DNA from: Aureimonas glaciei
GTDB taxonomy: Bacteria; Pseudomonadota; Alphaproteobacteria; Rhizobiales; Rhizobiaceae
Assembly (NCBI RefSeq): GCF_014643375.1
Contig: NZ_BMJJ01000002.1
Span: forward strand, 186,345-250,344
Length of the DNA stretch: 64,000 nucleotides
Direction: 5' to 3'
Each line of letters begins with the position of its first letter. Positions within the stretch are counted from its first letter, which is position 1. A program made the translations under genes and the position numbers. Below the pieces are notes generated by a model. It ran no database searches. It had not been told where the DNA came from and saw only the letters and a program-made list of their open reading frames with translations. Below, piece by piece: positions 1 to 8,962 of this stretch.

Positions 1-1114
1 GCTGGGCGACGTGGTCTCGATCGACGCCATGGTCTGCGCGGGCTGCGGCAATTGCGCCGCCGTCTGCCCGACCGGCGCGGCGTCCTACACCGTGCCGACG
101 ATCGACGAGCAGCTCGGCCGCCTGCGCGCGATGATCCTCGCATTTCGGGATTCGGGCGGGACGGACGCCATCGTCCTGATCCACGACGTCACCGTCGGAC
201 GTCCGCTGATCCAGGCGATCGGCGCAGAGCTGCCGGCGACGGTGCTGCCTTTCGAAGTCAATGAGATCAAGCAGATCGGCATCGAGGTCATCGCCGCCGC
301 TCTGGCCTATGGCGTGTCGGGCGTCCGCCTGCTGACGCGCCGGGCGCCGAAAAACGGCATCGCGGCGCTTTCCGGGACCGTCGCCATCGCCACCACTTTC
401 GCGGCCGCCCTCGGCTATGGGGCCGAGGCCTGCGCGATCGTGCAGGCCGATGCGCCGGAGCAACTGCTCGCCGCGCTCGCCGCCCTGCCGGGGGGCGTGC
501 CGAGCCCGCAGCCGTCGCGCTTTGCACCTGTCGGCGCCAAGCGCGGGCTTCTGGAGTTCAGCCTGCGCACCATGCACGAGGTCGCGCCCGCACCCGTTGC
601 GCTCGTGCCTTTGCCGGCCGGTTCCCCTTTCGGGACGGTGCTGGTCGAGACCGAGGGCTGCACGCTCTGCCACTCCTGCGTCTCGGCCTGCCCGACGGGG
701 GCGCTGTCGGCTGGTGAGGACCGGCCGATGCTGCGCTTCTCGCAGAATGCCTGCGTCCAGTGCGGCCTGTGCGCCGCGACCTGTCCCGAAGACGTCATCA
801 CGCTGCGCCCACAGCTCGACTTCGCCGCCTGGAACGCGCCGCGCGTGACGCTGAAGGAGGAGGAGCCCTATCCGTGCGTCCGCTGCGCCAAGCCCTTCGG
901 CACCCGCAGCACGATCGAGCGCGTGGTCGCCAAGCTCGAGGGAAGCCACTGGATGTTCAGCGGCGAGAATGCCCGCCGGCTCGACGCGATCCGGATGTGC
1001 GAGGCCTGCCGCGTCGAGTCCGCGCTGAACGAGGGGTTCGACCCCTATGCCGGGCCAGCGCGTGAACGCCCGCGGACGGCGGCCGACTACGCGGTCCTGG
1101 ACGACGAGGCCTGA
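1..1114 (+). CDS. 4Fe-4S dicluster ferredoxin-like protein of the formate dehydrogenase locus (5' partial)
   Basis: This is the C-terminal part of a gene that begins before the window; the reading frame is open from base 2, so the first in-frame GTG at 11 is probably internal. Cysteine clusters of the CxxCxxCxxxCP type sit at about 35-73, 658-698 and 751-786, and a further cysteine group (CVRC, then CEACR) is near the C-terminus. This implies three or more [4Fe-4S] centres and an electron-transfer role. Proteins of this kind commonly accompany periplasmic formate dehydrogenase operons in Hyphomicrobiales, which fits the genes that follow. The partner is inferred from position only. An alternative is a general polyferredoxin subunit of another oxidoreductase. 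Confidence 0.85.
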   Translation, partial: LGDVVSIDAMVCAGCGNCAAVCPTGAASYTVPTIDEQLGRLRAMILAFRDSGGTDAIVLIHDVTVGRPLIQAIGAELPATVLPFEVNEIKQIGIEVIAAALAYGVSGVRLLTRRAPKNGIAALSGTVAIATTFAAALGYGAEACAIVQADAPEQLLAALAALPGGVPSPQPSRFAPVGAKRGLLEFSLRTMHEVAPAPVALVPLPAGSPFGTVLVETEGCTLCHSCVSACPTGALSAGEDRPMLRFSQNACVQCGLCAATCPEDVITLRPQLDFAAWNAPRVTLKEEEPYPCVRCAKPFGTRSTIERVVAKLEGSHWMFSGENARRLDAIRMCEACRVESALNEGFDPYAGPARERPRTAADYAVLDDEA

Positions 1115-1132
1115 GCTCCAGGGCCTGGGCCG

Positions 1133-2434
1133 TCAGTCCTTCGGGGCCGTCACCCGTGCGAGAAAGTCCACGAGCGCCTGGCGGCTCTCCGGCCGGGTGA
1201 TGGTCTGCTCGGGCATCTTGGTGCCGGGCGTCAGGGCATGCGGTCCGACCTCGAACAGGCGGGCGATCGTCTTCTTGGTCCAGACGATGTCGTGACCGGC
1301 GAAGGCCGGGGAATAGTCATAGCCAGGCAGCGTCGCGATGCGGCGCCCCATGACGCCATGGAGCGACGGCCCGGCGCGCGTGCCTTCCCCCGGCTGGAGC
1401 GTGTGGCAGGCGACGCAGGCACGAAAGACCTCGGCGCCCGGGTCGTCGCCATAGGCGGCGAGCGGGTCGGCTTCCGAGACGAGGAGCCCCTGGCCGAGAG
1501 GGGCCCCCGTTCGCGTGTCCCAGCGCCGGACGACATGGTCGTTGCCGCCGGTCAAAAGGTCCGCCGTGCCGGGAACGAAGGCCATGGACCAGACCGGCAT
1601 TCCCGGGCCGACCAGCGTTCGGAGCGGCTCGAGGCTGCGCCCGCCGAAAACCTGCACCGCGCCCCGGAGGCCGGAGACGGCGACCGTCTGCCCGTCGCCC
1701 GAGACGGCGATGGCCGAAATCGGCGTCGGCGCCACGGCGCTCTCGGCCTCGACGCTCCCGTCGGCGGCCGAGACGATCCGCAGGCGGCCGTCGCCGCCGC
1801 CGACCGCCAGACGCGATTCCCCCAGCACCGCGAGGGCATTCAAGGGCGTCTCGAAGGTCGTGACGCGGGCGGGACCGTCGGCGGGCCAGACACGCAGCGT
1901 CCCATCGTAGCCGATGGTCGCGATCTCGCCCGAGGCGAGAAAACCGATCCCGTTGACGTTGCCCTGATGCCCCTCGAGGACGCTAGGGGCGCCTTGGCCG
2001 TCGAGCGGCCAGACGCGGGCGCTGCCATCCCACGCGGCCGATCCGAGCCGCGATCCGTCCGCTGAAACCGCGAGTGCGACGACCGGGCCGCTATGCCCTT
2101 CGAACACGCGCGAGGGAGCCGTGGCGCCGCCCTCCCACAGCGCGATCCGTCCATCGTCTCCGGCTGTCGCGAAGCGTGGGGCCGAGGCGGTAGAACCGGG
2201 CAGGAAGATTGCCGCATTGACAGAGCCCGCATGGAACCGGAGGACCTGCTGCGCCGATCCCGTCTGGAGAGACCACAGGATCGCCGTCGTATCGAAACTG
2301 CCGGAAACCGCCATCAGGCCGTCTGCGGTGACGGAGAGGCCGCGGACCGGTCCGCCATGGCCGCGGAGATCGGCCGCGGAACCCGTGCAGGGCAGCATCG
2401 CGATAAGCAGGACGAGAAGGGCGGGGCGCATCAT
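1133..2434 (-). CDS. WD40-repeat protein with C-terminal cytochrome c domain
   Basis: Encodes 433 residues when started at the first of two adjacent ATGs (2434, 2431), directly before a signal peptide (MMRPALLVLLIAMLPCTGSA). The reading frame stays open far upstream, but only this start gives a secretion signal. The body has repeated WD40-type blades (SGSFDTTAILW, ATAGDDGRIALW, GSAAWDGSARVW, IGYDGTLRVW, GGNDHVVRRWD), suggesting a periplasmic beta-propeller. A haem c site CVACH (Cys340, Cys343, His344) starts a class I cytochrome c domain with a late methionine (TKMPEQTI) as possible axial ligand. It lies inverted between two forward formate-dehydrogenase-region genes, 18 bases from the end of the first. 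It may accept electrons or act as a scaffold, but its partner is unknown. Confidence 0.88.
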   Translation of the reverse strand: MMRPALLVLLIAMLPCTGSAADLRGHGGPVRGLSVTADGLMAVSGSFDTTAILWSLQTGSAQQVLRFHAGSVNAAIFLPGSTASAPRFATAGDDGRIALWEGGATAPSRVFEGHSGPVVALAVSADGSRLGSAAWDGSARVWPLDGQGAPSVLEGHQGNVNGIGFLASGEIATIGYDGTLRVWPADGPARVTTFETPLNALAVLGESRLAVGGGDGRLRIVSAADGSVEAESAVAPTPISAIAVSGDGQTVAVSGLRGAVQVFGGRSLEPLRTLVGPGMPVWSMAFVPGTADLLTGGNDHVVRRWDTRTGAPLGQGLLVSEADPLAAYGDDPGAEVFRACVACHTLQPGEGTRAGPSLHGVMGRRIATLPGYDYSPAFAGHDIVWTKKTIARLFEVGPHALTPGTKMPEQTITRPESRQALVDFLARVTAPKD

Positions 2435-2569
2435 CGGGCAAGTCTGCGGGGTGCGGCGGCGACGCGCAATCCCTCGGCCGCGCGGCGGGACGCCCGGCCA
2501 TGGCCTTCTCGTGCAGAGTAGGGCCAGGAAAGGCGCTTGCATTGGCGACCGCCGGGGGAAACATAGCGC

Positions 2570-3271
2570 ATGAGCACCGATTTCATCGCCCGCTGGTCGC
2601 GCCGCAAGCGTGGCGTCGATCCCTCGCCGGTCCCGCCGCTCGACCCCCAGGCGCAGAGCCTGGCAGCCCCCGGCGCGGTGGCCCGGGACGGAAGTGACCA
2701 ACCCGTCGATCCGGTCGACGACTCGACGGAGGCAGAAGGCGCGGCGATTCCGGCTGCGTTGACTGCCGAAGACCTCGCCGACCTTCCCGATCCCGAAGAA
2801 TTGACCGCGGCGTCGGACATCACCGGCTTTCTCCGTTCCGGCGTGCCGGCGGCGCTGCGCAATCGCGCGCTCCGACGCATGTGGTCGATCGATCCAGACA
2901 TCCGGGACGCCATCGGCGATGCCCGCGACTATGCCTGGGACTGGAACATACCCGGCGGAATGCCGGTCTCCGGCCCGATCCCGGCGTCGATCGACGTCGA
3001 CAAGATGGTGCGCGGCATTTTCGGCACCGACAGGGTGCAGGAGGAGATCGGGCCGGACCCAGAGGCCGCCTTGCCCGAGATTCAGCAGCCGGCTGACAAC
3101 CCTGTCGAGGAACCCGTCGCGCCGTCTGCCGAGCGGCAGGATCCCCTCCTGGTCGCTGCCGAAACCCCGGGCGCAGAGGCGGCCGGCGTCGATCCAGATC
3201 CCTCGAAGGACACTCCGCCGGCGGCCCCCCAGGCGCGTCCCTTGCGGCATGGCGGTGCTCTGCCGAGCTGA
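2570..3271 (+). CDS. DUF3306 domain-containing protein
   Basis: Encodes 233 residues. The N-terminus (MSTDFIARWSRRKRGV) and the acidic central block (LTAEDLADLPDPEELTAASDI, then FLRSGVPAALRNRALRRMW) match the DUF3306 family, which recurs in alphaproteobacterial formate dehydrogenase loci. The remainder is acidic, rich in Pro and Ala and probably disordered, with no membrane segment or cofactor motif. Divergent from the WD40-cytochrome gene with 135 bases between them, so this gap probably holds promoters for both. Biochemical function is unknown; a role in FDH assembly is inferred from location. Confidence 0.85.
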   Translation: MSTDFIARWSRRKRGVDPSPVPPLDPQAQSLAAPGAVARDGSDQPVDPVDDSTEAEGAAIPAALTAEDLADLPDPEELTAASDITGFLRSGVPAALRNRALRRMWSIDPDIRDAIGDARDYAWDWNIPGGMPVSGPIPASIDVDKMVRGIFGTDRVQEEIGPDPEAALPEIQQPADNPVEEPVAPSAERQDPLLVAAETPGAEAAGVDPDPSKDTPPAAPQARPLRHGGALPS

Positions 3272-3358
3272 GAAACCCCTCAGGATTTTCGTTTCTGTTT
3301 GGAAACGTTCAAAAAATGAGTTGCATCGGCCGCTTCCCCCTTTATCGTCCGCCAGACC

Positions 3359-4075
3359 ATGCAAGCGACACGCGCATTGCGTGTTGCCGGGCAGTCAAAA
3401 GGGTATCGGCGCTTGAGCCAGAACGGACACGTCACATTTTCGGAGCACCTCCCGACCCCGGCAGAAATGCCGGTGGAAGAGGCAGCGGCAGCTCTGGACG
3501 CGCGCGACGCCGTGGATCTCGCCCGCTCGCATCTTTACGCCATGCTGGCCGTCCTTTTCGCGCGGTCGCCGACGCCCGCGACGCTGGCGGCATTGGCCTC
3601 CGTCGAGGGCGGGCAGGGGGCGCTGGGGGCGGCCTGCCGTGCGCTCGCCGCCAAAGCGGCCGTGGCGGCGCCGGACGCTCTGGAGCGGGAATATTTCAAT
3701 CTCTTCATCGGCGTCGGCCGCGGCGAGCTCGTCCCCTACGGATCCTATTACCTGACGGGCTTTCTCCAGGAGAAGCCGCTGGCGCGCCTGCGGCAGGACC
3801 TCGGCGAACTCGGGATCGAGCGTCTGCCGGGCCTCGGCGAGTTCGAAGACCATATCGCCGTCCTTTGCGAGATTCTGTCGGGACTGGCGGACGGTCGGTT
3901 CGGGACGCCGGAGGGCGCGGACGAGCGCTTCTTCGCACGGCATCTGCAACCCTGGGGCGCCCGGTTCTTTGCGGATGTGGAAGCGGCAAAGGCCGCGGAT
4001 TTCTACAAGCTTGTGGCCGCCGTTGGGCGGGCTCTGATGGCCATCGAGGCCGAGGCCTCGGACCGCGCCGCGTGA
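3359..4075 (+). CDS. TorD/DmsD-family molybdoenzyme chaperone
   Basis: Cytoplasmic all-helical chaperone expected to bind the catalytic FDH subunit during cofactor loading and to guard its Tat signal. Family features are YFNLFIGVGRGELVPYGSYY around the middle, then EDHIAVLCE and a FFxxHLxPW segment. Translation from ATG 3359 gives 238 residues, but there is no ribosome binding site before it. A TTG at 3413, preceded by AAAAGGG, gives 220 residues and may be the true start. It lies just upstream of the small Tat protein and FdhA on the same strand, as expected for a dedicated maturation factor. Confidence 0.88.
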   Translation: MQATRALRVAGQSKGYRRLSQNGHVTFSEHLPTPAEMPVEEAAAALDARDAVDLARSHLYAMLAVLFARSPTPATLAALASVEGGQGALGAACRALAAKAAVAAPDALEREYFNLFIGVGRGELVPYGSYYLTGFLQEKPLARLRQDLGELGIERLPGLGEFEDHIAVLCEILSGLADGRFGTPEGADERFFARHLQPWGARFFADVEAAKAADFYKLVAAVGRALMAIEAEASDRAA

Positions 4076-4118
4076 GGCGGGGGATGGCGATGACGGACGG
4101 TTTCGGGAGGAAAAGACG

Positions 4119-4346
4119 ATGACGGTGGATTCGCGCAACAAGCTGGACCGCAGAGGTTTCCTTCGCTCGGCTTCCGGCGTCGCCACCGTGGCCGCCGTCG
4201 CTGCCGCGATCTCGCCGGCCATGGTGACGGAGGCTGAGGCCTATGATCCCGGTCCCGACGAGACGGGGGCGAAGTATCAGCCCGATGCCGCGGACGTTCA
4301 GGCCTTCTATCGGTCGAACGGCTATGAAACCCTGAAGGACAAGTGA
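4119..4346 (+). CDS. Small Tat-signal protein of formate dehydrogenase region
   Basis: Encodes 75 residues with a twin-arginine motif (DRRGFLRSASG), a hydrophobic stretch and an AEA cleavage-like site, followed by a short acidic tail ending YRSNGYETLKDK. This matches the family described as formate dehydrogenase region TAT target (TIGR02811-like). AGGAAAAG precedes the ATG at suitable distance. It ends 7 bases before fdhA, so translation is probably coupled. The function is not established; a periplasmic accessory subunit or assembly factor for FDH is likely from its invariable position. Confidence 0.88.
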   Translation: MTVDSRNKLDRRGFLRSASGVATVAAVAAAISPAMVTEAEAYDPGPDETGAKYQPDAADVQAFYRSNGYETLKDK

Positions 4347-4353
4347 GGCCGCC

Positions 4354-7302
4354 ATGCTGACCAAGCGCAAGTCCGCCGCTGCCGGCGCCTCTGTATCCTC
4401 TGTCGCTTCTTCCGCTTCGGCGGCCGTCCCGCGAGGGCTCGACCGCCGCGCCTTCCTGCGCAATTCCGGCCTCGCCGTCGGCGGCATGGCCGTGTTCGGC
4501 GCGATGGCGCCGGGTGCTGTGCGAAAGGCGGAGGCGGTCGCCGGGCCAATGCCCGGCGTGCCGATCGTGATCAAGAAGAACATCTGCACCCACTGCTCCG
4601 TCGGCTGCACCGTGACGGCGGAAGTCCAGAACGGCGTCTGGACCGGCCAGGAGCCGAGCTGGTCGAGCCCGATCAATCGCGGAACGCATTGCGCCAAGGG
4701 CGCGGCGATTCGCGAGATCGTGCACGGCGACCGACGCCTCAAATATCCGCTGAAGCTGGTCGACGGGGAATGGCAGCGCCTCAGCTGGGAGCAGGCGATC
4801 ACCGAGATCGGCGACAAGATGGCCGAGATCCGCGAGACCTCCGGCGCCGACGCCATGTACATGCTGGGCTCGGCCAAGTTCACCAATGAGGGCGCCTATC
4901 TCTTCCGCAAGTTCGGCGCCTTCTGGGGCACGAACTCGGTCGATCATCAGGCCCGCATCTGCCACTCGACCACCGTCGCGGGCGTCGCCAACACCTGGGG
5001 CTACGGCGCCCAGACCAATTCCTACAACGACATCCGCAACGCCAAGACCATGATCATCATGGGCGGCAACCCGGCGGAGGCGCATCCCGTCGCCATGCAG
5101 CACGTGCTGGCGGGCAAGGAACTGAACCGCGCCAACATGATCGTGGTCGATCCGCGCTTCACCCGCACCGCCGCGCACGGCACCGAATATGTGCGCCTGC
5201 GTGCCGGCACCGACATCCCGGTCATCTGGGGCATTCTCTGGCACGTCTTCCAGAACGGCTGGGAGGACAAAGAATTCATCCGCACCCGCGTCTACGGCAT
5301 GGACGAGGTCCGCAAGGAAGTCGCCAAGTGGACGCCGGACGAGGTCGAGCGCGTCTCCGGCGTTCCCGGCGAGCAGCTGAAGCGCGTCGCCTATCTGTTC
5401 AGCCAGGAAAAGCCCTCGACGCTGATCTGGTGCATGGGGGCGACCCAGCACACCGTCGGCACCGCCAATGTGCGCGCCTACTGCACGCTGGTGCTGGCGA
5501 CCGGCAACATCGGCAAGCCGGGCACCGGTGCCAACATCTTCCGCGGTCACACCAACGTCCAGGGCGCGACCGATCTGGGCCTCGACGTCACCTCGCTGCC
5601 GCTCTACTACGGCCTCACCGAGGGCGGCTGGAAGCACTGGTCGCGCGTCTGGGAGGTCGAGTACGACTATCTCCAGAGCCGCTTCGACGAGGTGCCGGCC
5701 AAGGGCGGGCGCAAGCCGCGCTCGCGCAAGGAGAACATGGAGACCCCCGGTCTCACCTCCACGCGCTGGTTCGATGCCGTCACGCTGCCCGAGGAGGACA
5801 TCGACCAGCGCAGCCCGCTGCGCGGCATGTTCGTCATGGGCCACGGCGGCAACACCGTGACGCGCATCCCCGAAATGCTGAAAGCGCTCGAGAAGCTCGA
5901 CCTGCTCGTCGTTGCCGATCCGCACCCCACCACCTTCGCCGCCATTCCGGGACGGCGCAACGGCACCTATCTCCTGCCCATTGCGACTTCGCTGGAATGC
6001 GACGGGAGCCGCACCGCGTCCAACCGCTCCCTCCAGTGGGGCGAAAAGATCGTCGAACCGCCCTTCGAGGCGCGCACCGATTACGACGTCATCTACGATT
6101 TCGCGGTCAAGTTCGGTTTCGCGGATCAGATGTTCAAGAACATCGCCCGGGTCGACAACAAGGTGGTCGCCGATGACGTGCTGCGCGAGATCAATCGCGG
6201 CGGGTTCTCGACCGGTTATTGCGGCCAGTCGCCGGAGCGCCTGAAGGCGCACATGCGCAACCAAGCGAAATTCGACCTCGTGACGCTGCGCGCACCGAAG
6301 GACGATCCGGAAGTGGGCGGCGAGTATTACGGCCTGCCGTGGCCGTGCTGGGGAACGCCGGAGATGAAGCATCCGGGTTCGCCCTTGCTCTACCGGACGG
6401 ACGTCTCTGTCTGGGAGGGCGGCGGCACGTTCCGGGCCCGCTTCGGCGTCGAGCGGAACGGGCAGACGCTCCTGGCCGAGGACTCCTTCTCGAAGGATTC
6501 CGATCTCACCGACGGCTATCCCGAGATCAACTTCGGCATCCTGAAGAAGCTCGGCTGGGACAAGGACCTGCGGCCGGCGGAACTGGCGACCATCCAGCGC
6601 GTCGGCGGCGACAAGCCGGATGCCGTGAGCTGGGCGACGGATCTCTCCGGCGGCATCCAGCGCGTCTGCATGGACCATGGCGTCATGCACTACGGCAACG
6701 CCAAGGCGCGCGTCGTCGCCTGGAACCTGCCCGATCCCGTGCCCGTCCACCGCGAGCCGATCTATTCGGCCCGGCCCGAGCTCGTGTCGAAATATCCGAC
6801 GCGGCCGGACGAGATGCAGTTCCGCCTGCCGAATGTCGGCTTCTCCGTCCAGAAGGCGGCGGTCGAGAACAATGTCTTCCGCAACTTCCCGATCATCCTG
6901 ACCTCGGGCCGCCTGGTGGAATACGAAGGCGGCGGCGAGGAGACGCGGTCGAACAAGTGGCTGGCGGAGCTCCAGCAGGACATGTTCGTCGAGATCAACC
7001 CGGTGGACGCCGCGGCCCGCGGCGTCGTCGACGGAAGCTTCGTCTGGGTGATGGGCACCGAAAACGCGGCCAGGACCCGGGTCAAGGCGCTCGTGACCGA
7101 GCGCGTCGGGCCGGGCGTTGCCTTCATGCCCTTCCACTTTTCCGGCCATTACCAGGGCGCGGACTGGCGCGGGCACTATCCCGCCGGCACCGATCCGATC
7201 GTGCTGGGCGAATCCGTCAACACCATCACGACCTACGGTTATGACCCGGTGACCGGCATGCAGGAGACCAAGGTCGTCCTCTGCCAGATCGCTGCGGTTT
7301 AA
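4354..7302 (+). CDS. fdhA: Formate dehydrogenase catalytic (alpha) subunit, Cys-type, Tat-exported
   Basis: Encodes 982 residues. A Tat signal (LDRRAFLRNSG) is followed by the [4Fe-4S] motif C78-x2-C81-x3-C85 with C113, then the AKG lysine that relays electrons. The active-site segment QARICHST carries Cys203-His204, so the Mo/W ligand is cysteine; there is no in-frame TGA for selenocysteine. Later regions show molybdopterin-binding features (GGNPAEAHP, VMGHGGNT) and the C-terminal dinucleotide-binding domain. It oxidises formate to CO2 in the periplasm and passes electrons to FdhB. Length fits membrane-bound FdnG/FdoG-type enzymes. The gene lies in a tight run with its beta and gamma subunits. 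Confidence 0.96.
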   Translation: MLTKRKSAAAGASVSSVASSASAAVPRGLDRRAFLRNSGLAVGGMAVFGAMAPGAVRKAEAVAGPMPGVPIVIKKNICTHCSVGCTVTAEVQNGVWTGQEPSWSSPINRGTHCAKGAAIREIVHGDRRLKYPLKLVDGEWQRLSWEQAITEIGDKMAEIRETSGADAMYMLGSAKFTNEGAYLFRKFGAFWGTNSVDHQARICHSTTVAGVANTWGYGAQTNSYNDIRNAKTMIIMGGNPAEAHPVAMQHVLAGKELNRANMIVVDPRFTRTAAHGTEYVRLRAGTDIPVIWGILWHVFQNGWEDKEFIRTRVYGMDEVRKEVAKWTPDEVERVSGVPGEQLKRVAYLFSQEKPSTLIWCMGATQHTVGTANVRAYCTLVLATGNIGKPGTGANIFRGHTNVQGATDLGLDVTSLPLYYGLTEGGWKHWSRVWEVEYDYLQSRFDEVPAKGGRKPRSRKENMETPGLTSTRWFDAVTLPEEDIDQRSPLRGMFVMGHGGNTVTRIPEMLKALEKLDLLVVADPHPTTFAAIPGRRNGTYLLPIATSLECDGSRTASNRSLQWGEKIVEPPFEARTDYDVIYDFAVKFGFADQMFKNIARVDNKVVADDVLREINRGGFSTGYCGQSPERLKAHMRNQAKFDLVTLRAPKDDPEVGGEYYGLPWPCWGTPEMKHPGSPLLYRTDVSVWEGGGTFRARFGVERNGQTLLAEDSFSKDSDLTDGYPEINFGILKKLGWDKDLRPAELATIQRVGGDKPDAVSWATDLSGGIQRVCMDHGVMHYGNAKARVVAWNLPDPVPVHREPIYSARPELVSKYPTRPDEMQFRLPNVGFSVQKAAVENNVFRNFPIILTSGRLVEYEGGGEETRSNKWLAELQQDMFVEINPVDAAARGVVDGSFVWVMGTENAARTRVKALVTERVGPGVAFMPFHFSGHYQGADWRGHYPAGTDPIVLGESVNTITTYGYDPVTGMQETKVVLCQIAAV

Positions 7303-7314
7303 GGGGGCCTGAAC

Positions 7315-7911
7315 ATGGCGCGTATGAAATTTCTCTGCGACTCGGACCGCTGCATCGAATGCAACGCCTGCGTCACCGCCTGCAAGAACGAGCACGATGT
7401 CCCCTGGGGCATCAACCGCCGCCGGGTCGTCACACTGAACGACGGAAAGCCCGGCGAGCGGTCGGTGTCGATGGCCTGCATGCACTGCACCGACGCGCCC
7501 TGCGCGGCGGTGTGCCCGGTCAACTGCTTCTTCACCACCGCCGATGGCGTCGTCCTGCATTCCAAGGACCTCTGCATCGGCTGCGGCTACTGCTTCTACG
7601 CTTGCCCCTTCGGCGCGCCGCAGTATCCGCGCGTCGGCAATTTCGGCTCGCGCGGCAAGATGGACAAATGCACCTTCTGCGCCGGCGGTCCCGAGGCCGA
7701 CAGCTCGGAGGCCGAATACGCCAAATACGGCAAGAACCGGCTGGCCGAGGGCAAACTGCCGATGTGCGCCGAGATGTGCTCGACCAAATCGCTGCTGGCC
7801 GGCGACGGCGAGATCATCGCCAGCATCTACAAGGAGCGCGTGGCCCGGCGCGGCTACGGCTCCGGCGCCTGGGGCTGGCAGACGGCCTATCGCGAAACCG
7901 TGCAGACGTGA
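7315..7911 (+). CDS. fdhB: Formate dehydrogenase iron-sulfur (beta) subunit
   Basis: Encodes 198 residues with four cysteine clusters: CIECNACVTACKNEH, CMHCTDAPCAAVCP, CIGCGYCFYACPFG and a split CTFC...CAEMC set. This is the pattern of DMSO-reductase-family electron-transfer subunits holding four [4Fe-4S] centres. It carries electrons from the catalytic subunit to the cytochrome b subunit. No transmembrane tail is obvious, unlike E. coli FdnH, so anchoring probably relies on the gamma subunit. It starts 13 bases after fdhA with AGGGGG upstream. Confidence 0.95.
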   Translation: MARMKFLCDSDRCIECNACVTACKNEHDVPWGINRRRVVTLNDGKPGERSVSMACMHCTDAPCAAVCPVNCFFTTADGVVLHSKDLCIGCGYCFYACPFGAPQYPRVGNFGSRGKMDKCTFCAGGPEADSSEAEYAKYGKNRLAEGKLPMCAEMCSTKSLLAGDGEIIASIYKERVARRGYGSGAWGWQTAYRETVQT

Positions 7912-7922
7912 GGACGGAGACG

Positions 7923-8957
7923 ATGACGCGACTTCTCACTCTCGCCACCTCCGCCATGCTCGGCCTTGCCGTGCTCGCCGGTCCGGCCGCCTCCCAGGAC
8001 GGGCCGGGCGGCGTGCCGACGCAGGAAACGACCGATCCCAGCGGCCAGAACCCGACCGCGGCCGCGCCGACCGAGGCCGAGCTGCTTAACGCCCTGCAGG
8101 GTGGCAAGATCACCGGCCGTATCACCATTCCCGACGGCAAGGCGGCCGTGCTGGAACAGCCGGAGGGGCGCGAATACCGCGGCTTCCGCGAGGGCTGGCT
8201 TCCCTGGATCGGCGGCATCGCCGTTCTCGGCATGCTGATCGCGCTGGTGGTGTTCTACATGACCCGCGGCCGCATCATGATGGAGCCCGGCCCCGATACC
8301 GGCCGCAAGATCCTGCGTTTCGGCGCGATCGAGCGGATGAACCACTGGATGACCGCCTCGGCCTTCATCCTGCTGGCGCTGACCGGTCTGAACTACATCT
8401 TCGGAAAGCGGCTGATCTTTCCCCTGATCGGCCCCGACGCCTTTGCCGCCATGAGCCAATGGGGCAAGTACATCCACAATTACGTCTCATGGGCCTTCAT
8501 GCTCGGCCTCGTGGTCATGATCGTGGTCTGGATCAAGGACAACATCCCCGATCGCACCGACATGCGCTGGGTCAAGGAGTTCGGCGGTCTCGTCGGCACC
8601 GGCCACCCGCCGGCGAAGCGGTTCAATGCCGGGCAGAAGGGGATCTTCTGGTCGGTGACCATCGGCGGCGTGGCGCTGTCGCTGACCGGCATCCTGATGC
8701 TCTTTCCCTTCACCCTCCTCGACATCACCGGCATGCAGACGGCGCAGTACATTCACGCCATCGTCGGCGTCCTGCTCATCGCCATCATGATAGCCCACAT
8801 CTATATCGGCTCGCTCGGCATGGAGGGCGCCTATGATGCCATGGGAAGCGGCGAGGTCGATCTCGGCTGGGCCAAGACCCATCACAGCCTCTGGGTCGAA
8901 GAGGAAGAGGCGCGTGGCGCCAAGTCGCTGCGGCCCGGCGCGGTTCCGGCGGAGTAG
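7923..8957 (+). CDS. fdhC: Formate dehydrogenase cytochrome b (gamma) subunit
   Basis: Encodes 344 residues from the ATG at 7923, preceded by GAGGACGGAG; the frame is open further upstream but only as an overlap with fdhB. An N-terminal signal peptide (MTRLLTLATSAMLGLAVLAG) and a Gln/Pro-rich segment precede about five hydrophobic segments. Likely haem-b histidines occur in RMNHWMTASAF, KYIHNYVSW, YIHAIVGV and IAHIYIGS. The fold matches the FdnI/FdoI/NapC-like cytochrome b556 family. It should pass electrons from formate to the quinone pool. The periplasmic N-terminal extension, longer than in E. coli FdnI, is typical of alphaproteobacterial versions. Confidence 0.94.
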   Translation: MTRLLTLATSAMLGLAVLAGPAASQDGPGGVPTQETTDPSGQNPTAAAPTEAELLNALQGGKITGRITIPDGKAAVLEQPEGREYRGFREGWLPWIGGIAVLGMLIALVVFYMTRGRIMMEPGPDTGRKILRFGAIERMNHWMTASAFILLALTGLNYIFGKRLIFPLIGPDAFAAMSQWGKYIHNYVSWAFMLGLVVMIVVWIKDNIPDRTDMRWVKEFGGLVGTGHPPAKRFNAGQKGIFWSVTIGGVALSLTGILMLFPFTLLDITGMQTAQYIHAIVGVLLIAIMIAHIYIGSLGMEGAYDAMGSGEVDLGWAKTHHSLWVEEEEARGAKSLRPGAVPAE

Positions 8958-8962
8958 AGACC

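Noticed and set aside
4951-4965. Possible selenocysteine at the FDH active site
   Set aside because: The codon is TGC, giving Cys203, and no in-frame TGA occurs in fdhA.
4003-7560. Very long open frame on the minus strand across fdhA
   Set aside because: It mirrors fdhA codon bias in very GC-rich DNA, has no recognisable domain and lies wholly opposite a certain gene.
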